Source: Bryoerythrophyllum caledonicum (Eukaryota > Streptophyta > Bryopsida > Pottiales > Pottiaceae). Taken from it: a DNA stretch of 64,000 nucleotides. Positions 12,150 to 24,039 of this stretch are shown one piece after another. The notes beneath the pieces were generated by a model, which saw nothing but the letters and a program-made list of their open reading frames with translations, did not search any database and was not told where the DNA came from. The position numbers and the translations under genes were made by a program. The stretch is from positions 38,855,198 to 38,919,197 of the forward strand of contig OZ020515.1 of assembly GCA_963971425.1 (NCBI GenBank). The letters run 5' to 3'. Positions within the stretch are counted from its first letter, which is position 1, and each line of letters starts with the position of its first letter.

Positions 12150-15100
12150 AGAAAGTCCTTATTTGGAACTATATTCCTGCAAAGGATGGACTCCTAGTGA
12201 CAATAGATCTCTAAACCAATCCATGAATTCTTGAAGGCTTCTTCTTTTTGTAGCTATTCTATGGACCTATATTTGCCATTTTTGTTTTTGGTCATTTCTT
12301 TCAAGCACCCATCTCAGCTTGAATGGTCATTTGTCTGGCTCAAAAAAGGCAACAACCACAAGGAAGTCTCCATCTCTTAAATCATAGGCATACTTCTGGC
12401 ACCGTAACCGCCAGATGAGGCAATGATGTAAGACCTTCCATGAGCATTCGTCACATATCGAGACGACCGGGTGAGCAAGGATGGGAGGTTGTATTCCAAG
12501 AATCATAGGACCAACATTAAAAATAGAACTGTTTAAACCACAGAGAGCTTCCGACTATGAAGGAGGTATTGGCTTCAAACCCGCCAAGCTTCTAATTGCA
12601 CATAGCTTCTCCCACACACATGAAACTATTGGGCAAAGAAAAAAACCACGTTTTAGTTGTTTCATAAGTTGTATATCATTAGTTGGACTCAAATTCAAAA
12701 AAATATTATATTAATGATTTGAAGTCAAATTTAGAGCTGCACCTAGAAGTTTCTAAAACTCATTACATTTGGAGATACATGCCACAAACATTTTCTTTTT
12801 TGGATAAGACATGATTACTTCAATGAGGCAAGTTTCATCATCATCTAATGCTTACACATTCAATGAGCTCTCCAAAAAAGGATTGGATGGGAAAACAATT
12901 GTTTATATCAATTATCATCCTCAAAATGTCATCTCATAAAGCCACTTTTTGGCTACTCCCTTCTCTAGGGGTTGAGGACGAGTGTCCATTTTTGGAGCGT
13001 TTGGGCAAGTTTAGTCCTATAACTAGCGCTACGTGCCACCTTTGAGGAGAATTTGAAGAAAATTTAGAAGCAGAGCAAGATGAGCATCTTCTAGGACCGG
13101 TGCCACCAAAATTGTTTGATGAGCTACAATGATTTCCATGAAGTGGGGTCTTGATGAGATGTACCCTTTGTCTAGATGATGTTCTATATAATCTATTACA
13201 CTTGTGGATTCGTCTGGGCCTTGTGAGCTCATCGGCCCCAAAGATTGAACATAAACATCAAGTGGAGGAAAAGCTCTTTATCATGAATCTAAGTTGTTGG
13301 TGTATGAACAAGTGTAACTTACTATACATGTCGGTTGTCTGTAAGGCAATTAGTGTAGGAAAGCACTTAGTGTAGAAAAGTGTTACCTCTCAAGAGGGGG
13401 GAGTAATTCTATTAGCCTATGTCCCGTGGCCATATGCTTAGTGAAGAGAATGAACAAAGACTATATTCACGCCGGTCTCCTTCGGAGACTGGAGTTCTTC
13501 TTCCTGTAACTTACAACAATGTTGTTTTATACTACTTGAGACAGAGGAAAAAAGAGGGTCAAGTGGATAATGCGTTCTTCTTTGTTATCAACATCCAAGT
13601 AAGTCCTGCAACTAATCTACATGGATTTAGGGTTTTGTTTATCGTCAATGAGATCATGTCTAGATTTAGAAAAGGAGGAGACAATATCATGACAAGCTTG
13701 GATGCCAAGTTGTAGTCAAGTTAGTGCAATATTGGATGTCTATTGGAAGCGTTTTTATCTTAGTACTCGACTTGGTCAAACTTTATGTAAAGAAGAGTCA
13801 TGAACTCGAGGGCCTTGTGGGAATTGAGGCACGCGATGAGGAGGGTATCCCAATCCTTGAGAGGCCTTGGAGGGCAGGATTCTCTCGACGTAACACCCAG
13901 GATGGATATTACTGCCAACTGTCCGTAAAAATCTCAAGTTTTGTTGCCCACTTACCAGCTCGTGTCAAGTTTTTGCCCTAACATAAGTCATCAATATTGA
14001 GGCCCATTTGGGGGGGTTTGTCAAACACCAGGTCAATGCAATCGTTTAGAACTAATAGTTGCCCTCCCTGTATCAAAGAACCAATATGGAGTATTTGGGA
14101 AATTTGGTTTGCTACCCGAAATTATTTGCTAGATTGAATTTTGGGCGTGGAATTTTCGTGAGTCCCGTCTACAACGATGTTTTACCGGGAGAGGTTCATT
14201 GGATTGAATGGAAAAGAAATCCATCCAGGTGGTATCCATGTAGATGACCCGTATTGCAATGCAGGGTTTGAGCTTAACCTTTTGCCGCATAGTGCATGGT
14301 TTTGCAAAACCAAAAGATGTGCTGATTTTTTTCTTTGAACTAAATTTGATGGAAGTATAATGCCTAATTTTAGTATCTAGCCTTACAAAATTAAACTCAA
14401 ACCATGACTTGAACTTTACAAAAAAATTGTATAACACCCAATAGTTGATGGAATAGATTGTGGTGCTTAAAGTTATTGTATATTGGGAGTGAAATTATAG
14501 TTTTGGAGGGTATACCACTCTATCCATCAATAGATTCCTGCAAGAAAATTTGTACTTTGAATGAAAGAGGCTCAAATGTGCACTAGGTTGATAGCTTTGC
14601 ATTGACATATCATATGTGAATGCATATGATACTTCCAATTTTAATTTGTATATTTTCAAACATCTCATATTGAATCACATAGTTAAAAGTTGAAATTCAT
14701 TATAAATAATGCCTAAGTATCTACTTCACATATCATATGCCAATGTGAGCTATTAACACATAAGCGTCAAAAAGTGCCATTGGTAGCCACAGTATCCACA
14801 CAATATCCACACAGTATCCACATGATAGCCACATGGTATCATATTGTACATGATTAGGTTCACATATTGAAATGACTTCCATATGAAAGATGTTAGTTGA
14901 AACATCTTCAATCCAAAGGTGTAAGTTTTGCTTAAATTTGGTAGATTTTTTATATTGTACAGGGTAAATTATGTCTCATGTACAACTCCCAACTAACATA
15001 TAAGGTCTAACATACTACACCATTGAATTGATTCTATTATGAAATTTCTTGCAAGATTCTATTGATTGGTTATGTAATACATCCTGACAAATCTACAGTT

Positions 15101-15950
15101 TTCAACAACCAACAAGTGACTGCAAACGCTATGAATTATTCCAACCCTCGTTAAATGTGGGCAAATTATATCATGGGTTAGGTTCAATATTGTAAGGCCA
15201 AATATCAAAAACAGACATTGTATTTCCATCAAGAGCAGCTTAAAGAGAAAAATCTGCACAAACCTTGATATCACATAAGGTAGAGGCACCACAAACCGTC
15301 CCTCCCCGAGTTCCGTTCCAAGAAAAAGCACCTGCAACCGTTCTCCAATGCACCAACTCCCACTCCTAGTGCAAAGCAACAATGATACATGTCCAAGTGA
15401 GATTGGCTCTTAGCTAAGGTGGATCACAGTGACATCAAGAGCGGTTATGAAGCACCTGTCAGATGGAAAGTGGTGAGACATGAGTTCTGACTTTGAGGAA
15501 TTATTGCCGCCTGGTCACTTGGAATTAAGTTGTGGTTTTTGCACCATATTCATAAATTTCATTTGTCTTTTTGGTGACATTTTTGCTTGGTTTTTGTGAC
15601 TTCAGATCTGGTCCGTATAGCTTAAAGGGACGGTTAGTGGTGCCTCCACCTTACCATGGGCACTGAAGGGGCTAATGCAAAGCACCAGCCAAGACTTCCA
15701 CAATAATTTGATAATGGTCATAAATGATCTTTTCACAAAAAACAGGGAACGGGGGAACGGGGGCGGCTGGGGAACATCAGCAGCTGAGAACGACGAGGAT
15801 TGACCCCATCCATCCTGCCTGCTACTTGACTCTACTTTTCCTCGACTTGTGTTTCAACCAAAAAAAAGAGGTGAAATTAATGTTCTGAAGAAAAGAGACC
15901 CTAGTGAAGAAGTAAAACGGCACTTACAATGTAAAGGTTCAAATTGCGGG
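12150..15950. other. Old repeat-rich intergenic stretch
   Basis: No gene can be supported. The part at about 13290-13510 has the feel of a decayed LTR end and contains the stem-loop repeat annotated at 13421-13506. The stretch 14770-14850 has short repeats of CACAGTATCCACA. Confidence 0.35.
13421..13506. repeat. Stem-loop dispersed repeat, copy 1
   Basis: Shares order and spacing with 19706-19868 and 21197-21290: GTCCCGTGGCCAT, then a purine-rich GAACAAAGAC, then TTCACGCCGG, a short loop, a CCGG-type return arm and GTTCTTCTTC. Confidence 0.5.
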
Positions 15951-15952
15951 TG

Positions 15953-18900
15953 CTATTCCGAATCATCGTCACTGCTACCATAAGCCAGACCAAGAGAAGT
16001 CACAGCACTACTGGGTTCCTGCCTTTCCTGTTTCACCGGAAGATCAGCAACCGCCTCTTGTTTCACCTCATGTTTCACCTCTTTCGTTGTTGAGGTTGAG
16101 ACCACGGCCACCACTTTGGGCTTGATGTTGAACGCCACTGGCTTCATCCTCACTGCAAACGAAGGAGGTTTCATAGCACCTGCAGGTGAAATCAAGCAGT
16201 CAAGGTTAGAGAAATTGTGTGTTGGTAAAAGTAAGAAGGATATTATTGTGGACTAGTTACATAGAAGGTCAAAAGTTCCTTCACAAGCAAGCAAGCGACC
16301 AGTGCCTGCAACGACAACAGGAAAGTTTGGAAAGGAAAGAATACCCTTGGCTTCTGGTGCTTGGTTCCCAAGGATTCCAGTTGCTGGTCCTGGCGCATCT
16401 TTTTCCGCTTCGATCTTTCGTCTCTGAAAAACCCAAGAGAAGGAGGATTCATTTTTCTGGTTAAAAGACATGTTGCTGATCATGGAACGAAAACTCAGAA
16501 CTTTCCATTAAACTTAAAATCACCGACACAAAAGGCATCACATTCTGATGGCAGGAGTATAGACCAGCTTAATCAATGAGGACTTAAGACCTGGAATCTA
16601 AAAATAATTGTTCAAAGCAGCTACAACCATGAAAGAAAAACAATCAGTCAGAAACTTCATAATGTCCTGTACACACAATCTCCTCAGCAACGATAAGTAG
16701 GACGCTTTTGGTCCCAATCGGCGTACCTTAGCAAAATCACCACCTTCTGATTGATGAGGTGGGCTTTCTTCATCAATGATCTCTTCAACGTCCTCCTCAA
16801 GCTCACCGTTGTTTATGGGTTGCACAGATTTTCTAGAATTCTGTCATGGAGGAAGCACTGAATCAGCACAAACATCACCTTACAAAACTCACAAAGGGAT
16901 GATGACAAATCATTATCTCCAGGCAGCAAACGCTTCACGGATCAAGCATGAGAAGCGGTGAAAGAAAGCTCAATAGGTTCACAAAAGGAAGACATCATTC
17001 AAGACTAGAGCAGAACCAACAAATACCTGAAATACAATCGATTTCAATATAGCTTCGTCTTGCGCTTCCATTTCCTTGTCCTGAAGATAAGCAAAACGTC
17101 AAGTTCAAAATCGTTTCTCCTGAGAATTTCATTGCAGAAATGAGAACGATATCTCCATGGCAGCAGCAACTAGACTTGATAGCTTATAAAGAAGCCTAGT
17201 GTCGGAATGAGTAAAATACAAGAGAAAGAGAGCATGAACACATCCTGCATAATCTGTGTGTCAGCTGACTAAAATTACCCTTTCAGAAGCCGTGCGACGA
17301 AGAGCTGCCATCATATCCTCCACAGCAACTGTTGCATGCCGGGACTGCGTAAATTAGCCAATACAAAGATTAGTAAAGATGCCAAATAGTATCAAAATAG
17401 AAACGATGTTGGTATTGTAGTCTGGATAAAACAGAAAAAAGTGGTTCATATTCAAAAAGAAACAACATAGCTAAGAGCATACCCGCATGGATTTCATTTC
17501 ATCTAATGCGGCCATAATGTCCATCTCTTGCTTGGAATCCAAGGTCCGATTCTCCAAAGCCTTCATTGAGTCGCCCAACTCCTCTGTCTCCCTTTTCTTC
17601 ACTGCCTCGTCTGTCGCCTGATCAACCATAGATAGAGGATAAGTACATCCACCCTATGAATATGTTTCATTGACACTAATTCCAAAAGACTTGAAAGCTG
17701 CCGGAACTCAAACCTCGTCTGTAGCTCGCCAAGGCTCATAATTCCGAGACGCCCCGGCTTCCATAATGTAGTCACTATTCTGTGGATCCGTCTTCATTGT
17801 CAGCTCGGCTGAACATTTGCTGCACTTGAAGTAGAACCGAAAGATTTGGATCCCCAGGTACGTCTGCAAGAAAGACACACTTAATTAGAAAGACGCACAA
17901 CAAAATCTGACGAACGCATTCATTCTAAGCACTACGCACACTCAGCTCTCTCTCCCTGTTTCTGAAACCATGCATCATTGAAGTACATATTTGTAAAGTC
18001 ACCTGAAGTATGAATAAGCTTCGCTCTCTTTTTCAACTCTGAATAGTTCTCAGTGAACTCAAAGGAGAGAAAGGCAACTAATATTCATGGTTGATCTCAT
18101 GAAAACTCTTTCTTCGGTTGAATCTACTTTGCCTTGAGTTTAGAGACCACCAAGCTCTTCTGTTGCTCCACTGACTAGTTAGAGTGAGCAAAGCGTAGTC
18201 TTAAGAGGGGGCATCTTATTGAGCTTACAAATGACTTTCTTGTCGCTAGTCCCAAACTCAAATACGATCCTCTACGAATGCGCAAAAAAATGAAACACTG
18301 CCTCTAAAACCCTAATCCGCTCATTTCCAAAAAAAATTTGAGGATCGGAAACAAGAGCTCCACAGATGCTGAAATTAAATTGCAATACCCGACAGACACA
18401 CTTGCAAGCTCCAAAGCACGATTTCAATTCCTTCACCTCGAAAACACTAATTCCGTAACCCTAATCCACTCTTCTCCGAAGCAAAAACTGCGGATCAGAT
18501 GCAAACGCTCTCAGAATGCTGGAATTAAATTACGATATAGGCCTAAATGACTCCAAACCATGATCAAGAAAAGAAAACGATTCTGTACATCAAAATCACT
18601 AATTCTATAACGGACCAGAACCAGAAGCTGTACGAATACTGGAATTACGTTGCGATATCCGATAGACACATATGCGAACCCGAATCAACTCCAAAGCACT
18701 GTTAAAATCCTCCACCTCGAAAGCACTAATTCAATAACCCTAAGTCACTCTTTTCCAACAGAGATATGGCATCGAATTGGACACGAGAGAGAGAGAGAGA
18801 GCGTTTCTTTACCTCGCCTTCGACGTCCTCCTTGCGCGAGTTGAACTTGGTGCCCTTGTAGATGTAGTTACCGCAGGTGTTGCAGCGGATGCTCATGGGC

Positions 18901-19010
18901 AGCATCATGCGCACCTTAATCTGCTGGTTCTTAGGCTGCTTGCGGCGCGGGATCTTCGCCGGGTCGAAGTCCGGCGGATAGTACTTGTTCAGCACCTTCC
19001 GCTCTCCCAT
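15953..19010 (-). CDS. YJU2: YJU2/CCDC94 (Cwc16 family) pre-mRNA splicing factor, 340 aa
   Basis: YJU2/Cwc16 proteins join the spliceosome at the first catalytic step. Exons (minus strand, in order) are 19010-18813, 17863-17714, 17617-17483, 17344-17279, 17080-17027, 16840-16727, 16423-16345 and 16179-15953. All introns are GT-AG, and the total of 341 codons includes the stop. The N-terminus [20 protein letters not shown] is diagnostic for the family. Two CxxC pairs (C43/C46 and C80/C83) match the conserved zinc site. The conserved core extends through [13 protein letters not shown], followed by a charged helical middle (exons 3-5). The C-terminal part is low-complexity, with KxE-type motifs and an acidic end SSDDDSE. 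Nothing suggests damage. Plant members are usually slightly shorter (about 310 aa), so the C-terminal tail is somewhat long. Confidence 0.93.
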
Positions 19011-19324
19011 CTGGACTCCTACTTCTTCTCCTTCTCCTTCTTCACCAAAACTCCTCCTTACAAATCACACAACACGGCACTTCACGAGAATCTCCCCTCG
19101 CTTGACTCCGCTCACTCCCGAGACCCTGCATCAACTAAATCCGACACGGTGCACTCCAACTCGTACTTCTATCAAGCAAAACGGGAGCGCGCGAGACAAC
19201 ATACTTGTGCAGAGAGGCAACGACTGACAGACGACTTCGGCACGGAGGACTTCGGCACGGGTCTTGGGCACGAAGCAAAGTGTCTTGGACACGAAGCAAA
19301 GTGTCTTGGACCTAAAGTGGATGT

Positions 19325-19513
19325 CTTGAATCCGAAGGAGGGGGTCTTGAATCCGAAGGAGGGGGTCTTGAATCCGAAGGTGGGGGTCTTGAATCCGAAG
19401 GAGGGGGTCTTGAATCCGAAGGTGGGGGTCTTGAATCCGAAGGAGGGGGTCTTGAATCCGAAGGAGGGGGTCTTGAATCCGAAGGTGGGGGTCTTGAATC
19501 CGAAGGACGGGTC
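19325..19513. repeat. 21-bp minisatellite, 9 copies
   Basis: The unit is GTCTTGAATCCGAAGGAGGGG-like. Single-base variants (GAGG, GTGG, GACG) are spread over nine copies. It starts about 310 bases upstream of the YJU2 start codon and so sits in that gene's promoter side. The repeat gives LNPKEGV frames on one strand and PPSDSRP frames on the other; these are not taken as genes. Confidence 0.85.
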
Positions 19514-19535
19514 TTGGGGTCCATCGATCTATTCA

Positions 19536-19969
19536 TCTACCTATATAAAAGGCGTCAGTCTGTCTGTCCGCCGCTCCCGGTTACGTGACCTCTCTTTCAT
19601 GATTTTGACCTCTTGATGTGAAGGGTGAGGCACTATGATGCACTCTTTTTGACTCTTGATTTAAGGTAGTAAGCTAATGACTCTTGATTTTGACCTACTC
19701 CTTGTCCTGTGGGCATGGTCTTTGTAGTGGAACGAACAGACACTTTATTCACTCCGGTTCCCTCCGGTTCCCTCCGGTTCCCTCCGGTTCCCTCCGGTTC
19801 CCTCCGGTTCCCTCCGGTTCCCTCCGGTTCCCTCCGGTTCCCTCCGGGAATCGGCGTTCTTCTTTCTTTCTTTCTTGATTTTGACCTCTTGATTTACATA
19901 CAAACGAAAATTTAACACACCACCCTACGCTCTTCCCGTCGGGACGACGGATATCAACCCTGGGTCTAG
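19536..19969 (+). mobile_element. Putative non-autonomous Helitron
   Basis: The left end TCTACCTATATAAAAGGCG follows an A, as for the A/T target of Helitrons, and closely matches 51695. The right side carries CCGTC-GGGAC-GACGG (19936-19950), a 5-bp stem like those at 23979 and 28888. CTGG (19960) and CTAG (19966) follow as possible CTRR termini. The expected T after the terminus is absent, so the exact end is unsure. Confidence 0.5.
19706..19868. repeat. Stem-loop dispersed repeat, copy 2, with decamer expansion
   Basis: Same layout as 21197-21290, but the stem arm is followed by about 9.5 tandem copies of a 10-bp unit CCTCCGGTTC (19751-19848). The return CGGGAATCGGCG and GTTCTTC then follow. 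Confidence 0.75.
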
Positions 19970-20474
19970 AAGACCAACACCAGTACACCAAGAAGACCAA
20001 CACCAGCATACCAAGATAAACAACAAGACGATCCGAGAGGATGGGCTGATAAGACGTTATTTCAACAAGACGATCGGAGTGGAAGGGCACGATCAGAGTG
20101 GAAGGGCTACGGGAAGTTTTTTGTAATGATCAAATCTGAATTTTCAGGGTTTGCTATGGGAGCAGTGAAGACTAGCATAGGCACGAAAGAAGAAAGAGCG
20201 TCAAGAAAAAGCGGCAAGAGCGCTGTAGGAAGAGGAACTCGCGTCGACTGGACCTAAGGGAGCGCCAGCGAAGAAGGTGCTGGCAGCCATGAAAAGGAAG
20301 CGGAAGAGATCAGGAAGCACCCCAGAGAGAGAGCGGACGACGGAGCTGTCGAGAGCAGCGAGAGAGATAGGGGAAGGGCCCCATCTGTGCGGAACGAGGA
20401 ACCAGCCCTGTCCCTGTGGTGGCCATTGGCGGAATCTCGGGGGCGAACATGGGGGAAGTCATGGGGCAGACCAT

Positions 20475-20847
20475 TCGACGGGGAGCGCTTCGTCCTGCCC
20501 ATCAACAACAGACCGAATTCCCTCCACGGTTGGTAGACACAAACTTCTTGAATTGCAAGAGAAAGTTGTGACATCGTTCTGAGGTTCGATACCCTGGGTC
20601 CTTACATGGTGAGTTCAGGTCGCATACTTTGTTGTTGTGAGTTTAGGTCACACACATGTGATGGAATTTGAACTTTGGTTTGTTGATTGTTTGATTATTT
20701 TCCAGGATGGTACGTCGCCGTACTTTGGAGCAATAGTTGGTGGTGTAGCGAATCGAATTGCGCGCGGCACCTTCGTCTTGGACGGGGAGCGCTTCGTCAT
20801 GCCCATCAACAACGGACCGAATTCCCTCCACGCTTGGTAGACGCAAA
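20475..20847 (+). pseudogene. Aldose 1-epimerase exon fragments
   Basis: An exon begins after the acceptor TTTTCCAG at 20706 and reads DGTSPYFGAIVGGVANRIAR, then GTFVLDGERFVMPINNGPN and SLHAW. This is the conserved N-terminal block of galactose mutarotase. It is followed by a stop, and no later exon with the catalytic His or Glu is seen. A second, shorter copy of the end of this block lies at 20475-20543 (FDGERFVLPINNRPNSLHGW). About 67 bp is therefore duplicated at roughly 300-bp distance. Only part of the gene is present. It lies between Helitron-like ends (19.97 and 23.86 kb), so capture is likely. Confidence 0.7.
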
Positions 20848-21038
20848 CCCTGAAAATTTGAAGGAGGTCGCCGTCGTGTCAAGACCAGGAACAACATCGC
20901 CCATCCAGGTAACTATTACTTGCCACAAACACCAGGTTCTCTCAATAGAACTTCATCAGAAGCCTTGACTTGAGAGCCTATTTGATGCACCTTTAGACTG
21001 TCTATTGGTTGGAGAATGATTCACCGAGGTTTGGATAA

Positions 21039-22479
21039 ATGCAGAGGACTTTTGTGGAAGTGGATGCGTTCAGCGTGTTCCAAGAGATTGTGCTCCGAAA
21101 CACGAACGATCCTCGCGTCAACAACATTGTCCGATTCTCGGACAAGATCGGCAAGCTCAAAGTCGAGGTATGTATGTATGTTTGATGTTCCTTGTCCGGT
21201 GGGCATGGTCTTAGTAGTGGAACGAACAGACACTTTATTCACGCCGGCTCTATTCGGGGACCGGCGTTCTTCTTCTTCTTCTTCTTGTATGTTTGATGGA
21301 GTTTTTATGAGATTTTGCTTCTCCTTTTTACTATTATTATCTTCACTCTTCATCATATTTTTCCATCTATAATATTTCACCCATGCTCACCAACTCGAAT
21401 GCATTGTTGAAAAGTCTGTGTTTAGTGATCAGTAGTTTTGCTTGCACTGCTCGATGGAGTTGGTCAAGTTCCCCCGAATCTTGAGGGCCAGATTGTTAGC
21501 ATGATCTGCAACTGCTAGCCTATCGTATTCAGCGGCCGCTACATGCAGCCAGTTTAAGAGAACTTAATGCAAAAACCCTGGGATGTTCTAATTATTCCAG
21601 AGATAAGCTCCACATTCTCTCGAACTGCTCAAACATCTTTTGCTGCTGTAGCAAGCGAGGACTGTCAATTGTCGACTGTCAATCGTCACTTGCGACATAA
21701 ATGTCTTCAGCGTTGAGAACACATTTGACCGCATTCTGTCGATTGAGATGCATCTGCCTTCTTTCTTCTTGTGTGTGTGTGTGTGTGGCCGTCTTGCGAC
21801 ATTTGAAAACAGTGGTAGTTGCAATTTGTGGCACGGAGACTCAGGAGGATCTTCTTACAGATGGTCTGGGGCAAGAATGTGAGCTCTTGGACTCTGACCT
21901 TCTTGGTCTGCTCAAGTAAGTGCTGTGAGAGCTAAACACTGCCATTAAATTGAGAAATTTTTTGTATCCTCTGCGTAATATTTATTTCCAATAATCACAA
22001 GAAGTTACTGATTCATCAGTCGTTTTGTGTTAATCTGATGTAGAGGTGACAATATACCAGACGAGGTGAAGAAGCAAGTTCAAGACACAAAGCCTCACTA
22101 CTGCCATGTCAGAGTCATCAAAGCCGCTCGAGAGCTCTCAATGCAACTTGATAATCTAGCTGAAGACGAGAGTGGTGAACAAGCCCGTAACGACTTTGTA
22201 TTTGTCAGAGGTAGCAGAGGTATCCAACCTTCTTTGTCCATACTTGGTCAAATGCCGTGTTCGGTGTTTATTGTGGTCGTTATTGGCATGAGGATATAAT
22301 AGTTACACTTGGCTTTGCATCATGTGCTTGAACATCAGATAGCAAGGAGGGGCTGCTGGAACGGAAGCCGGGGCTCTTGACTCGGCTTCTTAGTCTTGGA
22401 GGGTTCTACGAAGGGTACAAATTGCGTTTTGTTGGTCATTCACTTGGAGGCTCAATTGCTGCTCTAACAGCATCACGGA
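21039..22479 (+). pseudogene. Truncated class 3 lipase gene, exons only up to the GHSLGG elbow
   Basis: Exons with good splice signals: 21039-21171 (RTFVEVDAFSVFQEIVLRNT..., donor GTATGT), 21813-21915 (VVVAICGTETQEDLLTDGLG..., donor GTAAGT), 22044-22210 (GDNIPDEVKKQVQDTKPHYC...) and 22339 to about 22479. The last one ends with FVGHSLGGSIAALTASR, the nucleophile elbow of the alpha/beta-hydrolase lipase family. CGTETQEDLLTD fits the upstream strand and oxyanion region. After the elbow no donor and no exon with the Asp and His of the triad is seen, so the gene is cut short. The second intron copy holds a stem-loop repeat (21197-21290) and a GT microsatellite. Same strand as the epimerase fragment. 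Confidence 0.7.
21197..21290. repeat. Stem-loop dispersed repeat, copy 3
   Basis: GTCCGGTGGGCATGGTCTTA, GTGGAACGAACAGACACTTT, then GCCGG-loop-CCGGC and GTTCTTCTTC. It lies in the first intron of the lipase fragment. Confidence 0.65.
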
Positions 22480-22619
22480 TAAATGTTTATTATGCTTTGT
22501 TCTTGCCACAAGTCGATTTGGATGATGTCCTCTAATGGCCTATGTTAATTTCGTGTATTTATTGTGATGAAATGTATCTTAGGACAAGACATCATTACCT
22601 CTTGAGGTTGGTCTAGAGA

Positions 22620-23850
22620 AGACATTCCATGCCTGAGAATTCGATACGTAGATACACTTGCAGGGTGTAGTTGTAATTTGAACAAGTTAAGATACTGAAC
22701 GAGAGGTTTGGGATGGTTGGTGATGATTTTTGGCAGGTGTACAAAAGATATCTAGACCTACATGTGTACGCGTATGGCGTATTGCCCTGTGTTGATTCGG
22801 TCACTACTGATGTATGTTCAAGTTTTGTTACAAGGTAAGATGATTCACTTGAAGGGACAGGTTGTTATATTTAATGGATTTTCAGGAAGAAAAAGGATTG
22901 GAGTTAGTTTTAGAACATGTTCCAATCAAAGAGGCCAACATTGTTGTCACCTTTAAAGTGTAGGCAAAACTGAATTTGATATAACTCTACGTTGTGGATT
23001 AGGGAACTCCTGAAACACACACACACACACACACATGCACACACACACACACCTGTTCTTCTCAATGAATTGAACAAATTCAGTCTAGAGTAGTTGTTTT
23101 TTATTCTCAATTTTTATTCTCAGGACCAATATTAGGTAATAGTGTGTATAATAATTTCTACTATCTTTTGAGTAAATTTTTACTCTAGGATTTTCTTTCC
23201 ATAAACTCAGAGTCTCCGTTTTGAGGTAGCAGAAGTTGACAGAAGATCTGGAGGTTGGAGAGGCGCTTCACGTTGCGTCGGCTTCCAATAGCTTCATTCC
23301 ATTCATAAGTATTGTTGATTCGTTTTCGTCTTTCGAAGTTTTGTTGTGTTTCGATACCGTGCACCACCCTATGTGCACCAGTTTGTGAGTTGTGGCAATC
23401 ACTTCAATCTTATGAATGAAAATCACATCAATCTCATTAAAAAAATGATAGCTGGAGCGTTCTCTTACTCTTACTTTTACTTTACTTTAGGTTTTCTTTA
23501 TTCTACTTTTATTTTCATTATACAAACCTATACATTGGATAGGACGTGATTTTGTTAACTTACCTAAACTTACACCACCCGTTGGAGACAAGGGGTAAGT
23601 ATACTATAATTGAATGCTTTTGTTGAACTACCTCACCTCCAATGCCTGTGACTAGATTTCTTATTTTAACATTTAATAACAAAAGGATCTCCATAGTAAG
23701 CTTTAAAATAAAAGCACACAATTTATCGTCGCACTCGGCGAATGCAGGGTGGGGACAGTGTGTGGCATGGGGTGGCTCCAACGTTTTGCAAACGGAAGCA
23801 CTCTGAAGGGGCACTATGTGCTGTATGCAATGCTAAATAAATGCACAAAC
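22620..23850. other. Intergenic, AC microsatellite at 23014-23052
   Basis: No gene is supported. An imperfect (AC)n run of about 40 bp is present. Confidence 0.4.
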
Positions 23851-23856
23851 CTCAAC

Positions 23857-24000
23857 CCGTCGGAATGACGGGTACGTTCATGAAAGTATGCTTGAAATAC
23901 GAGGGATGCAAATTGCAATCTAAAATGTAAAACGTCAAACAAATTTTGTTTTGACGAGCACTAATAAAAAAACTTCCCCGATCAGGACGACGGATATCGA
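23857..24000 (+). mobile_element. Helitron 3'-end remnants, two hairpins in a row
   Basis: CCCGTC-GGAAT-GACGGG occurs at about 23857-23873. A second hairpin (CCCCGATCAGGACGACGG) at 23979-23993 is followed by ATATCGATACTAG, ending in CTAG as Helitrons do. The sequence 23895-24000 closely matches 28812-28918 at the other side of the Helitron gene. Confidence 0.55.
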
Positions 24001-24039
24001 TACTAGGTGTGGAGGCATACATCATATGCCTGCTATCAC

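Noticed and set aside
18777-19616. 279-codon plus-strand frame with LNPKEGV repeats
   Set aside because: It is antisense to YJU2 exon 1 and then runs through a 21-bp minisatellite; the length comes from the repeat unit being a multiple of three.
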